From contig JACKCD010000011.1 in the NCBI GenBank assembly GCA_020634215.1, positions 1 to 64,000 of the forward strand: a stretch of 64,000 nt of DNA, read 5' to 3'. Each line of letters begins with the position of its first letter. Within the stretch, counting starts at the first letter, position 1. Shown here piece by piece: positions 36,059 to 44,422 of this stretch. The DNA is from Ardenticatenaceae bacterium (GTDB taxonomy: Bacteria; Chloroflexota; Anaerolineae; Promineifilales; Promineifilaceae). The notes beneath the pieces were generated by a model, which did not search any database, was not told the DNA's origin, and worked only from the letters and a program-made list of their open reading frames with translations. The position numbers were made by a program, and so were the translations under genes.

Positions 36059-36934
36059 CCGCGCCACCCGCCGCTGGAAAAACGTTGCCAACGGCACTAC
36101 ATAATCGGCGGCGGTGGTGATGGGGATACGGTCTACCTGCGCTCGGTTGAACACCTGCTGCTTGGTGGCGGCGAGGGCTGCTTGCCGTTCAGCAAAGGCG
36201 GTGCGCCACCGTTTGTTGCTGGTGTCTACCCAAACGACCTCACCCGTTTCGGCATCTTCCAGTGCCAATAGCCCCACGTCAGCAATTTCTGTTTCCAGCG
36301 GGTCGTGGACATCTACGGCTACCACGTCGTGGCGTTTGTTGGCAACGGTCAGCACGCCGCGATAGCTGTCGGGGTCGGCCAAAAAGTCGGAGACGACAAA
36401 AATAATGCTGCGCCGCTTGATCAGCCGATTCACGCTGTCGAGTGCCAGCTTGATGTCGGTGCCGCGCTGCTGTGGCTGGAAGGCGAGTAGTTCGCGGATG
36501 AGGCGCAAGATGTGTTTGCGCCCTTTGCGCGGCGGGATGAATAGTTCAACCTGGCTGGTGAAGATGAGCAGCCCCACTTTGTCGTTGTTGCTGGTGGCGG
36601 CGAAGGCGAGAACGGCCGTTAATTCCGCCGCCAACTCCCGCTTAAACCGCCCCACCGAGCCAAAATCCCCCGACCCGCTGGCATCCACCACCAGCAAAAC
36701 GGTCAACTCCCGCTCTTCGCTGTACCGCTTCACATACGGGTCGCCCATCCGCGCCGTCACGTTCCAGTCAATGGTGCGAATCTCATCCCCCGGCAAATAG
36801 GGACGCACCTCGTCAAAGGCCATGCCGCGCCCCTTAAACACAGAATGATACTCCCCGGCAAAGGTGTCGTTGACCAGCCGCCGGGTGCGGATTTCGATTT
36901 GGCGAATTTTGCGGAAAAGGTCGGAAGAGAGCAT
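36047..36934 (-). CDS. DUF58 domain protein
   Basis: A 295-aa soluble DUF58 protein, the usual partner of MoxR ATPases. Family motif is HSVFKGRGMAFDEVRPY followed by GDEIRTIDWNVTARMG, then a VWA-like core with VVDASGSGDFG. No membrane segment is seen. The last residues (SNR) come from a heptamer repeat, so the native end of the protein may have been altered by it. Transcribed with moxR upstream. Confidence 0.92.
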   Translation of the reverse strand: MLSSDLFRKIRQIEIRTRRLVNDTFAGEYHSVFKGRGMAFDEVRPYLPGDEIRTIDWNVTARMGDPYVKRYSEERELTVLLVVDASGSGDFGSVGRFKRELAAELTAVLAFAATSNNDKVGLLIFTSQVELFIPPRKGRKHILRLIRELLAFQPQQRGTDIKLALDSVNRLIKRRSIIFVVSDFLADPDSYRGVLTVANKRHDVVAVDVHDPLETEIADVGLLALEDAETGEVVWVDTSNKRWRTAFAERQAALAATKQQVFNRAQVDRIPITTAADYVVPLATFFQRRVARSNR

Positions 36935-36935
36935 G

Positions 36936-37013
36936 GTGATTGGTTATTGGAGATTGGAGATTGGAGATTGTGAACCTTCATCAATCTCTAATCTCCAATC
37001 CCTAGTCTCTTTT
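36936..37013. repeat. Inverted tandem heptamer repeat (GGAGATT family)
   Basis: ATTGGAG units (about 36945-36970) face AATCTCT/AATCTCC units (36983-37002) across a short loop, followed by TAGTCTCTTTTT. Same architecture as the GTAATCR repeats but a different heptamer. It fills the gap between moxR and DUF58. Confidence 0.83.
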
Positions 37014-38005
37014 TATGGAACCTCCACCCGCGCCAACAGCCGCCGCACAATCTCATCCGTCGTCACCTCTTCGGCTTCCGCTTCATAAGTGGTGATGATG
37101 CGGTGGCGCAGCACGTCGGGGGCGATTTGTTTGATGTCTTCGGGGGTGACAAAGCCGCGCCCTTGCAAGAAGGCGTGGGCGCGGGCGGCCAAAATCATGA
37201 AGATGCCGGCGCGGGGGGAGGCCCCAAAGGCGATGAGGGGGCGCAAATCGGCCAGCCCTTGCCCTTCGGGTTCTCGCGTGCCGATGATGAGGTCGAGGAC
37301 GTATTCTTTGATTTTGTCGTCTACGTAGATTTGGGAAACGGCCGTTCTGGCCCGTAAAATTGTCTCCGGCGTCACCAACTGGCTCACCGACGGCAGCTCC
37401 ACCCCCGTCATCCGGTCAATAATCAGCCGCTCCTCCGACCGATTGGGGTAGCCCACCAGCACCTTGAGCATAAAGCGATCCACCTGCGCCTCTGGCAGCG
37501 GGTAGGTTCCCTCCTGCTCAATCGGGTTTTGCGTTGCCAGCACCAAAAACATTTCCCCCAGCGGGAAGGTGGTGTCGCCAATGCTGATTTGCCGCTCCTG
37601 CATCGCCTCCAGCAGCGCACTTTGCACCTTGGCCGGAGCGCGGTTAATTTCGTCAGCCAGCACCAGGTTGGCAAACAGGGGCCCTCTATGTACCGTGAAC
37701 TCATGGGTGCGGGGGTTGTAGATTTGCGTACCAAGCAGGTCGGCTGGCAGCAGGTCGGGGGTGAACTGGATGCGGGAAAAGGTGGCCTGAATCGCCTGCG
37801 CCACCGTTTTGATGAGCAGCGTTTTTGCCAGCCCCGGCACCCCTTCCAGCAAAATGTGGCCGTCGGCCAGCAGCGCAATCAGCACGCGGTCTACCAACGG
37901 CTGCTGCCCCACCATAATTTTGCCAATTTCATCCCGCAGCGGCTGCAAAAAAGCACTTTCCCGCTCCACTCGCGCATTCAGTTCCTGCACGCTGGTAAAA
38001 TCCAT
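37013..38005 (-). CDS. moxR: MoxR-family AAA ATPase
   Basis: A 330-aa MoxR AAA+ chaperone-like ATPase. Walker A GVPGLAKTLLIKT (about 53), Walker B LVLADEINRAPAK, sensor 1 ATQNPIEQEGTYPLPEAQ, sensor 2 GASPRAGIFM. A GGAGAA ribosome binding site precedes the ATG. It heads the Bat operon; MoxR proteins act with VWA partners, such as the three found here, in assembly or activation of cell-envelope complexes. Confidence 0.95.
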   Translation of the reverse strand: MDFTSVQELNARVERESAFLQPLRDEIGKIMVGQQPLVDRVLIALLADGHILLEGVPGLAKTLLIKTVAQAIQATFSRIQFTPDLLPADLLGTQIYNPRTHEFTVHRGPLFANLVLADEINRAPAKVQSALLEAMQERQISIGDTTFPLGEMFLVLATQNPIEQEGTYPLPEAQVDRFMLKVLVGYPNRSEERLIIDRMTGVELPSVSQLVTPETILRARTAVSQIYVDDKIKEYVLDLIIGTREPEGQGLADLRPLIAFGASPRAGIFMILAARAHAFLQGRGFVTPEDIKQIAPDVLRHRIITTYEAEAEEVTTDEIVRRLLARVEVP

Positions 38006-38029
38006 GATCTTCTCCGAAATGGTTGTTGG

Positions 38030-38105
38030 TTTGTTGGCGATTGGGGATTAGGAGATTGGAGATTGATGTTGTTCACAATCTCTAATCTCCAATCTCTAAT
38101 CTCCC
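38030..38105. repeat. Inverted tandem heptamer repeat (GGAGATT family)
   Basis: Units like GATTGGGGATTAGGAGATTGG (about 38040-38063, fourteen-base subsets) face AATCTCT/AATCTCC units (38080-38103). It lies upstream of moxR. Confidence 0.82.
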
Positions 38106-38145
38106 GTAAGGATAAGATTTTTACCCCAAAAAACAAATTTTCTCA

Positions 38146-38742
38146 TCAATTTCCCGGCAGTGGCAGCGTGCCAAAGACCAGCACATCGGCGGTGATGCGG
38201 TCGCCGCTGCGGTTGCCCCACGCCTGGATTTCGGCGTTTTCAGGCAAATCTTCCAGCGAATCTACTGGCCGCACCTGCTGCTGCACGGTGCGCTCACCAC
38301 TTTCCGGCGCGTCACCCATGCTGTAGTCGGTTACATCCAGATAGAGGGTAGTGTTTCGCCCCACCACAACCTCAAGCTCTGGCCCAGTGGCGCGTGGAAC
38401 GGCTTGTACCGTTTCCTGCCCCGTGTCGCCGTCCACCGCCACCTCCACATTCACCTCAATGCCGCCCGTGCCAACCGTCAGCGAATTGTCTTCGCGCCGC
38501 ACCAGGATGCCGCTGGCAGCGGCGGGTTCGGTGGGCAGTTCGGCGGCGGGCAAGATGGTGGTTTGCACGGCAACAGGCGCACCGCCTTCGGCCACGGCCA
38601 CCGACTGGATGACACGACCACCGCCGGCCGCAACGGCCGTTTCTCCCTCATCTTGATTAAGCAGCTTAACGGCCGTTAATCCCCCCGCCACTAGCAAACC
38701 TAGCCCTACTATAATTATGAGTCCAATAGTCCATCTGTTCAT
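38146..38742 (-). CDS. Small membrane-anchored protein, paralogue 1
   Basis: A 198-aa protein with one N-terminal membrane segment (IGLIIIVGLGLLVAGGLTAV) and an extracytoplasmic beta-rich domain. Matches to the next gene product: SLTVGTGGIEVNV, GPELEVVVGRNTTLYLD, SGERTVQQQVRPVD and WGNRSGDRITADVLVFG. No known family was recognised. The pair sits directly between the MoxR operon and a MacAB-like exporter, all in the same orientation, so co-expression is likely. Confidence 0.75.
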   Translation of the reverse strand: MNRWTIGLIIIVGLGLLVAGGLTAVKLLNQDEGETAVAAGGGRVIQSVAVAEGGAPVAVQTTILPAAELPTEPAAASGILVRREDNSLTVGTGGIEVNVEVAVDGDTGQETVQAVPRATGPELEVVVGRNTTLYLDVTDYSMGDAPESGERTVQQQVRPVDSLEDLPENAEIQAWGNRSGDRITADVLVFGTLPLPGN

Positions 38743-38752
38743 TGGCTTATCC

Positions 38753-38821
38753 TTTGAGATTAGAGATTAGAGATTGGGGATTGGCGTACAATCTCTAATC
38801 TCCCAATCTCCCAATCTCCTC
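38753..38821. repeat. Inverted tandem heptamer repeat (GGAGATT family)
   Basis: GAGATTA units (about 38755-38779) face AATCTCT, AATCTCC and CAATCTC units (38791-38819). It separates the two paralogous genes. Confidence 0.82.
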
Positions 38822-39388
38822 TTATTGCACCTCGCCAAACACCACTACAGTTGCCACAATCCTGTCCCCCCGCTTTTCACCCCAGACGGTAATGGAGCCG
38901 CCTTCGGGGAAGGTTAACGGCCGTTCCACTGCCCGCACCTTCTGCTGCACCACCCGCTCCCCCGACTGCGAAAAGTCCAGCGTCAAATCCGTTTCATCCC
39001 GATAAAAAACGGTGTCGCGTGTCAGCACCGCCTCCAGTTCTGGCCCGCTAAAATCCGTTGTCACCGTTGGCTCGCCATTTTCGACCACGACATTGACCGA
39101 GGTTGACCCCGTGCCAATGAAAACGCTGCTGTCGCCATTGCGGGTAATCACCCCACCCCCTACTGCCGACTCATCCGGTAGTTCGGCCGCCGGTTCCACA
39201 ATCGTCCGCACGGACACCGAGTTGCCGCTGCCATCGTCCATCACATCCTCAAACACCTGCACCCCTGAGCCATAATCCTTTTCTGCCTGCGCCTGCGCCG
39301 AGAAGAGACGAACGGCCGTTAATCCCCCCGCCGCCAACAGCAAAACCACAACAATCCCACCAAACACCAACCACACTTTACGATTCAT
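38822..39388 (-). CDS. Small membrane-anchored protein, paralogue 2
   Basis: A 188-aa paralogue of the neighbouring gene product. Start MNRKVWLVFGG at 39388; the frame extends 19 codons further, but that part (SPFSIIHSPFSIRR) is encoded by a heptamer repeat and is unlikely to be translated. One membrane helix, then VFIGTGSTSVNV, GPELEAVLTRDTVFYRD, SGERVVQQKVRAV and WGEKRGDRIVATVVVFG. Function unknown. Confidence 0.75.
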   Translation of the reverse strand: MNRKVWLVFGGIVVVLLLAAGGLTAVRLFSAQAQAEKDYGSGVQVFEDVMDDGSGNSVSVRTIVEPAAELPDESAVGGGVITRNGDSSVFIGTGSTSVNVVVENGEPTVTTDFSGPELEAVLTRDTVFYRDETDLTLDFSQSGERVVQQKVRAVERPLTFPEGGSITVWGEKRGDRIVATVVVFGEVQ

Positions 39389-39402
39389 CACACATCTCCG
39401 AA

Positions 39403-39488
39403 TGGAGAATGGGGAATGGATAATTGAGAATGGAGAACGAGGCACTCATTCCTAATTCTCAATTTCTAATTCCCAATTCTCCATTATT
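39403..39488. repeat. Inverted tandem heptamer repeat (GAATGGA family)
   Basis: GAATGGA/GAATGGG/GAATTGA-like units (about 39410-39437) face AATTCTC/AATTTCT/AATTCCC units (39454-39482). A third heptamer with the same architecture, between the exporter permease gene and paralogue 2. Confidence 0.82.
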
Positions 39489-40776
39489 CATATCTCAACG
39501 CCTCAATCGGATCCAGCCGCGAAGCCCGCAGCGCCGGATAGAGGCCAAACAACAGCCCCGTTAACAGCGCCACCCCCAGTGCTAGCGGGATGCTTTGCGG
39601 CGAGAGCAGCGCCACCCCTCGGTTGAGACCCGCTGCAAGCGGGATGGACAACACCCCCACCGCCGCCCCCAGCAGCCCGCCTCCGGCACTAATCAGCACC
39701 GATTCCAGCAAAAACTGCCCCACAATGTCCCGCTGCGTGGCTCCCACCGCCAGCCGCACCCCAATTTCGCGGGTGCGCTCGGTGACGCTCACCAGCATCA
39801 CGTTCATAATGCCGATGCCGCCGACAACAAGCGACACCGTTGCCATCGCCGCTAGCAGGAAGGCAAACGTTCGCGCCGCCTCCTGCTGCGCCCCCAAAAT
39901 GTCTTGCCGCGTCGTCAGCTCAAAGTCATCGGCATAGACCCCGGTCGCATCCTTTTCTACCCCGTGCCGCTGCCGCAAATAGGCAATGATTTGCTGCCGC
40001 GCCTCCCCCATCCGCGCCTCGTCGCTGACCCGCGCCGTAACCACCACCGACGGCGGACGGTCAAACAGGTTGGCGATGGCGGTGCTGATGGGCAGGTAGA
40101 AGCTTTCATTGGGGCGGGTGCGGTTTCGCAGTGCCGGGTTGGTCACTTCCAGTTCGGTTAGCACGCCAATGACGATACAGCGGCGGCGGTTAACCCACAC
40201 GAGTTCATCCAGCGGGTTGTCGCCGCCAAAAAGGTCGCGGGCGGTTTTGTGACCCAGCACGCAGACATCGGCTCCGGCAATGACTTCGGCGGGGGTGAAG
40301 AAGCGGCCTTGGGCGAGAAAGTCGGCGGGTAACGGCCGTTTACTCAATTCCCACTCCACCGGCTGCACCTCCTGCCGCGCAATCAGCGTCAGCAGTGCGT
40401 CGGCCGTCGCCCCCAAAAGGGGCATATCCACCACATTGCGCCCGTGCCGCACCTTGCCCTCCCCGGCAATGGACATAATCACTTGGTCAACCAACGCCAC
40501 CTGACGCGGCATTTCCAGCCCGTCTTCATAAGACAAAATTTGGCCGACGGGGACAAACTCCCCCTGGTCAATCTTTTCCTTCACGCCAATCTGCACCACG
40601 TCGGAACCGAGATAGCGGAAGTTGGCATCCACCGCCGCCCGCGCCCCGTTGCCCAGTGCCAACATGGTGATGACCGAGGCCACGCCGATGACAATGCCCA
40701 GCGTCGTCAGCCCGGCGCGGAGCAGGTTGCTAAAGATGCCGTTGAAGGCGGTGCGGAGGGTGTTGAAGAAGGTCAT
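39484..40776 (-). CDS. MacB-type ABC transporter permease
   Basis: A 430-aa permease: one N-terminal helix (LTTLGIVIGVASVITMLALG), a large extracytoplasmic domain (about 45-290) and three C-terminal helices with the FtsX-like motif VTERTREIGVRLAVGA and ALRASRLDPIEALRYE. This architecture is that of MacB/LolC-type mechanotransmission exporters. The ATPase and adaptor genes lie upstream on the same strand. Confidence 0.92.
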   Translation of the reverse strand: MTFFNTLRTAFNGIFSNLLRAGLTTLGIVIGVASVITMLALGNGARAAVDANFRYLGSDVVQIGVKEKIDQGEFVPVGQILSYEDGLEMPRQVALVDQVIMSIAGEGKVRHGRNVVDMPLLGATADALLTLIARQEVQPVEWELSKRPLPADFLAQGRFFTPAEVIAGADVCVLGHKTARDLFGGDNPLDELVWVNRRRCIVIGVLTELEVTNPALRNRTRPNESFYLPISTAIANLFDRPPSVVVTARVSDEARMGEARQQIIAYLRQRHGVEKDATGVYADDFELTTRQDILGAQQEAARTFAFLLAAMATVSLVVGGIGIMNVMLVSVTERTREIGVRLAVGATQRDIVGQFLLESVLISAGGGLLGAAVGVLSIPLAAGLNRGVALLSPQSIPLALGVALLTGLLFGLYPALRASRLDPIEALRYE

Positions 40777-40785
40777 GAGGTGTTG

Positions 40786-40895
40786 GGTAATCGGTAATCA
40801 GTGATCGGTAATCAGTTCACTGTCTACTGATTACTGATTACTGATTACTGATTACTGATTACTGGTTACTGGTTACTGGTTACTGATTACTGCTC
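40786..40895. repeat. Long inverted tandem heptamer repeat (GTAATCR family)
   Basis: GGTAATC-type units (40790-40815) face about ten TGATTAC/TGGTTAC units in a row (40830-40891). It is the longest heptamer array in the window. The ABC ATPase stop and its last residues VISNQ lie in the right arm. Confidence 0.87.
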
Positions 40896-41553
40896 CATCG
40901 TGCATTCGCAGCACCCGCTGCGTTTGGGCGGCCACGTCGGCATCGTGGGTGACGAGGAGGATGGTGCGGCCGTTTTGGTGAAGCTGTTGCAGCAGAGCCA
41001 TGATTTCCTGCCCCGTTTGGGAGTCGAGATTGCCGGTGGGTTCGTCGGCCAAGATGAGGGCGGGGTCGGTGACGAGGGCGCGGGCGATGGCGACGCGCTG
41101 CCGCTGCCCGCCGGAGAGTTCGGTCGGTTTGTGGTGCATTCGGTCGGCTAACCCCACTTGTTCAAGGGCAGAAACGGCCGTTTTCCCCACCACGCTCCCC
41201 GCCAATCGCCCCCGATATTGCAGCGGCAGCATCACATTTGCCAACGCCGACAGCCGGGGCAGCAAATTAAACGTCTGAAACACAAAGCCAATCTGCTCAT
41301 TCCGCACCCGCGCCCGCGCCCGCCGCGACAGCCGCCCCACGTCTTGCCCCGCCAGTTCATAACGGCCGTTTGTGGGCGTATCCAAACAGCCCAGCAGGTG
41401 CATCAGCGTAGACTTGCCGCTGCCCGATGGCCCCATCAGCGCCACAAATTCGCCGCTGGCAACAGTGAAACTCACCCCGCGCAGGGCATGGACGGTGCTG
41501 TCACCCATTTGATAGGTTTTGGTTAGTTGGTGGATGTTGATCAAGGTTGTCAT
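40873..41553 (-). CDS. MacB/LolD-type ABC transporter ATPase
   Basis: A 226-aa ATP-binding subunit with Walker [11 protein letters not shown]-loop [11 protein letters not shown], signature [15 protein letters not shown], Walker [14 protein letters not shown] and H-loop VTHDADVA. It energises the permease encoded downstream. The last residues VISNQ derive from the heptamer repeat. Confidence 0.94.
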   Translation of the reverse strand: MTTLINIHQLTKTYQMGDSTVHALRGVSFTVASGEFVALMGPSGSGKSTLMHLLGCLDTPTNGRYELAGQDVGRLSRRARARVRNEQIGFVFQTFNLLPRLSALANVMLPLQYRGRLAGSVVGKTAVSALEQVGLADRMHHKPTELSGGQRQRVAIARALVTDPALILADEPTGNLDSQTGQEIMALLQQLHQNGRTILLVTHDADVAAQTQRVLRMHDGAVISNQ

Positions 41554-41575
41554 GATTCGAGCCAGTCAATAAATA

Positions 41576-41644
41576 GGACGCAGATTTGCCTGTACGCGAA
41601 GCGGTCGCCGTGCAACATCAGGAAAATCAGGTAAATCTGCGTCC
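41576..41644. repeat. Inverted repeat GGACGCAGATTTNCCTG
   Basis: GGACGCAGATTTGCCTG (41576-41592) and the complementary CAGGTAAATCTGCGTCC (41628-41644) form a 17-bp stem with one mismatch; the loop contains a further small palindrome, GCGAAGCGGTCGC. A related half copy lies at 621-657. It separates the ABC ATPase gene from the adaptor gene. Confidence 0.75.
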
Positions 41645-41652
41645 CATTCTTT

Positions 41653-42951
41653 TTATTCCGCTACCACCTCATCTCCCACCTCCAACCCATCCACAATCTC
41701 CACATAAGCATCGCCGCGTAGACCAACGGTGATAGTGCGGGGTTGTTCCTGGCCGTTTTGCCAGAGGGCGAGGGTGGCCGTGCCGTTGGCCCGGGTGGGA
41801 ACAAGGGCGCGGGGAAGGCGCAGCACGTTGCTGTGGCGGGCGATGATGATGGCGGCATCGGCGGTCATGCCGGGGTAAACGCCGGGCGGGATGGGGTCGT
41901 TGAGGGTGAGATAGACGTGGTACAACGGCCGTTCTTCCCCCACCACCCGACGCGGCACAATCCGCGCCACCGTCCCCTGCACCGCGATTTCCGGCTGGGC
42001 ATCAAAGAAAATTTCGGCCGTTTGCCCCAGTTGGGTCAGCGGCAAATCCTCTTCGATCACCGTCGTTCGTACCTCCCCCTGTGTCGGGTCGGTGAGCAGC
42101 AGCACCCCTTGCCCGGCCGCCAACGTCTCCCCTGGCTGCACCAACACATCCAGCACCACGCCGTCAAAGGGAGCCACTAGCTTGGTGGCGGCAAAGTCGG
42201 CTTCGGCCTGGGAAACAGCCAGTGCTAACAGCGGGTCAATGCCGTTTTCTTGCAGATAATTGAGAGTGAGATTGGCCTGTTCAACCTGGGTGCGGCGGCT
42301 GGCAATGGCTTCGCCAGCGGCCCACTGCTGGTTACGAACGGCCGTTAACTCCGATTCCGCCACCGCCCGCTCCCGCTGCGCCGCCACCAGCCCCAGCCGA
42401 TAGCTTTCCGTCACGTCATCCGGCTCCCAGGGGCGGTTAACCGCCTTGTCGTACTCCACCGCTGCCCGCTGTTCCGCTTCAACGGCCGTTTGCAGCCGCA
42501 GCTCAGCAGCGGTGACGGCGGGAAATTGCGCCTGCGCCTGGCTTACCCCCGTTTCCGCATCGGCCACCGTCAGTTCGGCGGTGGCAACGGCTTGCTGCTG
42601 CTCCGCCTGGGCTTGTTTCAGCCGCAGTCTGGCTTCTGTCAGGGCAACGGCATATGGGTTGGGGTCAACTTCTGCCAGCACGTCGCCTGCCTGGACAATG
42701 GTACCGGGGCGGACATTGAGCTGGCGCAGCCGCCCACCTACTTCTAAACTAAGCAGTTCGTCCTGGGTGCTGACCAGCTGGCCGGGGGCGGTGACGGTTT
42801 GCTCCACGTCGCCCTGGCTGACGGGGATGGTGACGGGGGGAGAAACGGCCGTTTCGGCCGCTGGCTGTGTGATGGGGTAACCAAAGTAAAGGAAAAGCGT
42901 TATGAGAACGGCCGTTAACCCCACCACCAAAAAAATCCAGATTCGCCGCAT
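41653..42951 (-). CDS. MacA/HlyD-type efflux adaptor protein
   Basis: A 432-aa membrane-fusion adaptor. Start MRRIWIF at 42951, where GGAGG lies five bases upstream (the frame extends four codons further). One N-terminal membrane helix, a lipoyl-like half (GGRLRQLNVRPGTIVQAGDVLAEVD), a long coiled coil (about 100-235) and the second lipoyl half (LVAPFDGVVLDVLVQPGETL), then beta-barrel domains. It is the first gene of the MacA-ATPase-MacB exporter operon. Substrate unknown. Confidence 0.9.
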   Translation of the reverse strand: MRRIWIFLVVGLTAVLITLFLYFGYPITQPAAETAVSPPVTIPVSQGDVEQTVTAPGQLVSTQDELLSLEVGGRLRQLNVRPGTIVQAGDVLAEVDPNPYAVALTEARLRLKQAQAEQQQAVATAELTVADAETGVSQAQAQFPAVTAAELRLQTAVEAEQRAAVEYDKAVNRPWEPDDVTESYRLGLVAAQRERAVAESELTAVRNQQWAAGEAIASRRTQVEQANLTLNYLQENGIDPLLALAVSQAEADFAATKLVAPFDGVVLDVLVQPGETLAAGQGVLLLTDPTQGEVRTTVIEEDLPLTQLGQTAEIFFDAQPEIAVQGTVARIVPRRVVGEERPLYHVYLTLNDPIPPGVYPGMTADAAIIIARHSNVLRLPRALVPTRANGTATLALWQNGQEQPRTITVGLRGDAYVEIVDGLEVGDEVVAE

Positions 42952-43089
42952 AACTACCTCCAATCAAGCTGATGGGGACAGTATGGCGAAGGCAGGTTTC
43001 GGTTTGGTTTCAGTTAGGTTACAGTTTTGTAATCGGGAAAATAACTAAGGGCGGTGGTCTACAATAATGATCAATAGGCTTGAATACCG

Positions 43090-43095
43090 TATAAT
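43090..43095 (+). promoter_or_regulatory. -10 box of the DNA methyltransferase gene
   Basis: TATAAT ends six bases before the ATG at 43102, predicting a leaderless transcript of the restriction-modification genes. Confidence 0.5.
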
Positions 43096-43101
43096 GGCTT
43101 T

Positions 43102-44418
43102 ATGCTTGAAAAAAGGTTCTCTTTTGTTGATTTGTTTGCTGGAATTGGCGGCTTTCGGTTGGGTCTGGAGGCGATTGGAGGTGATTGCATTGCTTCCTCG
43201 GAAATTGATCGTCACGCAAACCATGTATACACCAATAATTGGCCCAATGATAGGGAATCACACAATTTAGGAGACATTTGTTCCGTTTTAGAGCTGCCGC
43301 CACACGATTTGATGGTTGGCGGTGTCCCTTGTCAAGCTTGGTCTATCGCTGGTAAAAATCGAGGTATTGAAGATCCACGGGGTAAATTATGGCTTGAGGT
43401 TTTACGTTTATTAGAGCAAAGTAAGCCAACTGCATTTATCTTTGAAAATGTGAAAGGTTTACATGATCAGAGACACCGTGACGCTTTAGATTATTTGGTA
43501 GATTCATTCTCGTCACTTGGTTATGAGGTGTACTATCGTTTGCTCAATTCATTCGATTTTGATGTTCCGCAAAACCGAGAACGTATTTTTATTGTAGGGA
43601 TACACAGGTCGCGTGTAAAGAAAACGTTTGTGTGGCCGAGACCAGTGGAGAACCATAAGCAGTTGTTTGAAATTCTTGACGATTTAGAGGAACCACATTG
43701 CACAGAACAGCCTGCGCTTATTCAAAGGAATTTGTTTGGGGAAAGAGTACATGTCAGCCATAATAAATTGACACCAGTTGGCACCAGAAATCAATTTTTT
43801 ATCTTGACCGATCTGCGAAACGGCTCTACAAGTATCCACAGTTGGGAACTCTATTCTAATATTTCAGAGCGTGAAAAAGAAATTTGCATGACAATCTTGC
43901 GTAACAGACGTAAACCGCAATATGGACTTCAAGATGGCAATCCCATGGCTTATGCAGATTTACAAACACTTATACCTGGATTGGAAGAAGCAGAGCTACG
44001 ATGCCTGATAGAGAAAAGGATATTGCGTCAGTATACCGATAGCGGCAAGTACGAATTCTTTAATCGTAAGTTATCTGGTGGTATTGATGGCGTTTACCGT
44101 GTTTACTTGCCCACATCTACGTTTTTCCCAACGATCATGGCTAGCGGTACATTGGATTTTGTAGCAACTGTCAATGTTTATGGGGATTCCGATGAAGCAT
44201 ACAGAGCAAACTTTGTGCGTAAGGTTTTGCGCTTAGAAAACTATCGCTCATTAAAATCATCAGAATTGGCACGATTACAAGGTTTCCCATCTGATTTTAA
44301 ATTTCATGAAAATCCAAAACAAAATATTAAGCTGTTTGGTAATTCCGTGGCTGTGCCTGTAATAACGGCTGTAGGTCAAGCCATTTTGGCTACTGGGTGT
44401 TTTGATGGTGGAAAATAG
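43102..44418 (+). CDS. DNA (cytosine-5)-methyltransferase
   Basis: A 438-aa C5-cytosine methyltransferase. Motif I FVDLFAGIGGFRLGLEAIGG (at residue 8), motif IV GGVPCQAWSIAG with catalytic Cys, motif VI FENVKGL, motif VIII QNRERIFIVGI, and motifs IX/X ARLQGFP and LFGNSVAVPV. The target recognition region lies at about 190-345. The gene is AT-richer than its neighbours, holds no exact palindrome copy, and overlaps the ORF extension of the endonuclease gene, suggesting a mobile type II system. Target sequence not deducible here. Confidence 0.95.
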   Translation: MLEKRFSFVDLFAGIGGFRLGLEAIGGDCIASSEIDRHANHVYTNNWPNDRESHNLGDICSVLELPPHDLMVGGVPCQAWSIAGKNRGIEDPRGKLWLEVLRLLEQSKPTAFIFENVKGLHDQRHRDALDYLVDSFSSLGYEVYYRLLNSFDFDVPQNRERIFIVGIHRSRVKKTFVWPRPVENHKQLFEILDDLEEPHCTEQPALIQRNLFGERVHVSHNKLTPVGTRNQFFILTDLRNGSTSIHSWELYSNISEREKEICMTILRNRRKPQYGLQDGNPMAYADLQTLIPGLEEAELRCLIEKRILRQYTDSGKYEFFNRKLSGGIDGVYRVYLPTSTFFPTIMASGTLDFVATVNVYGDSDEAYRANFVRKVLRLENYRSLKSSELARLQGFPSDFKFHENPKQNIKLFGNSVAVPVITAVGQAILATGCFDGGK

Positions 44419-44422
44419 AAAA

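Noticed and set aside
38822..39445. Start of the second paralogue at 39445
   Set aside because: The first 19 residues (SPFSIIHSPFSIRR region) come from the heptamer repeat; the Met at 39388 precedes the membrane helix as in its paralogue.
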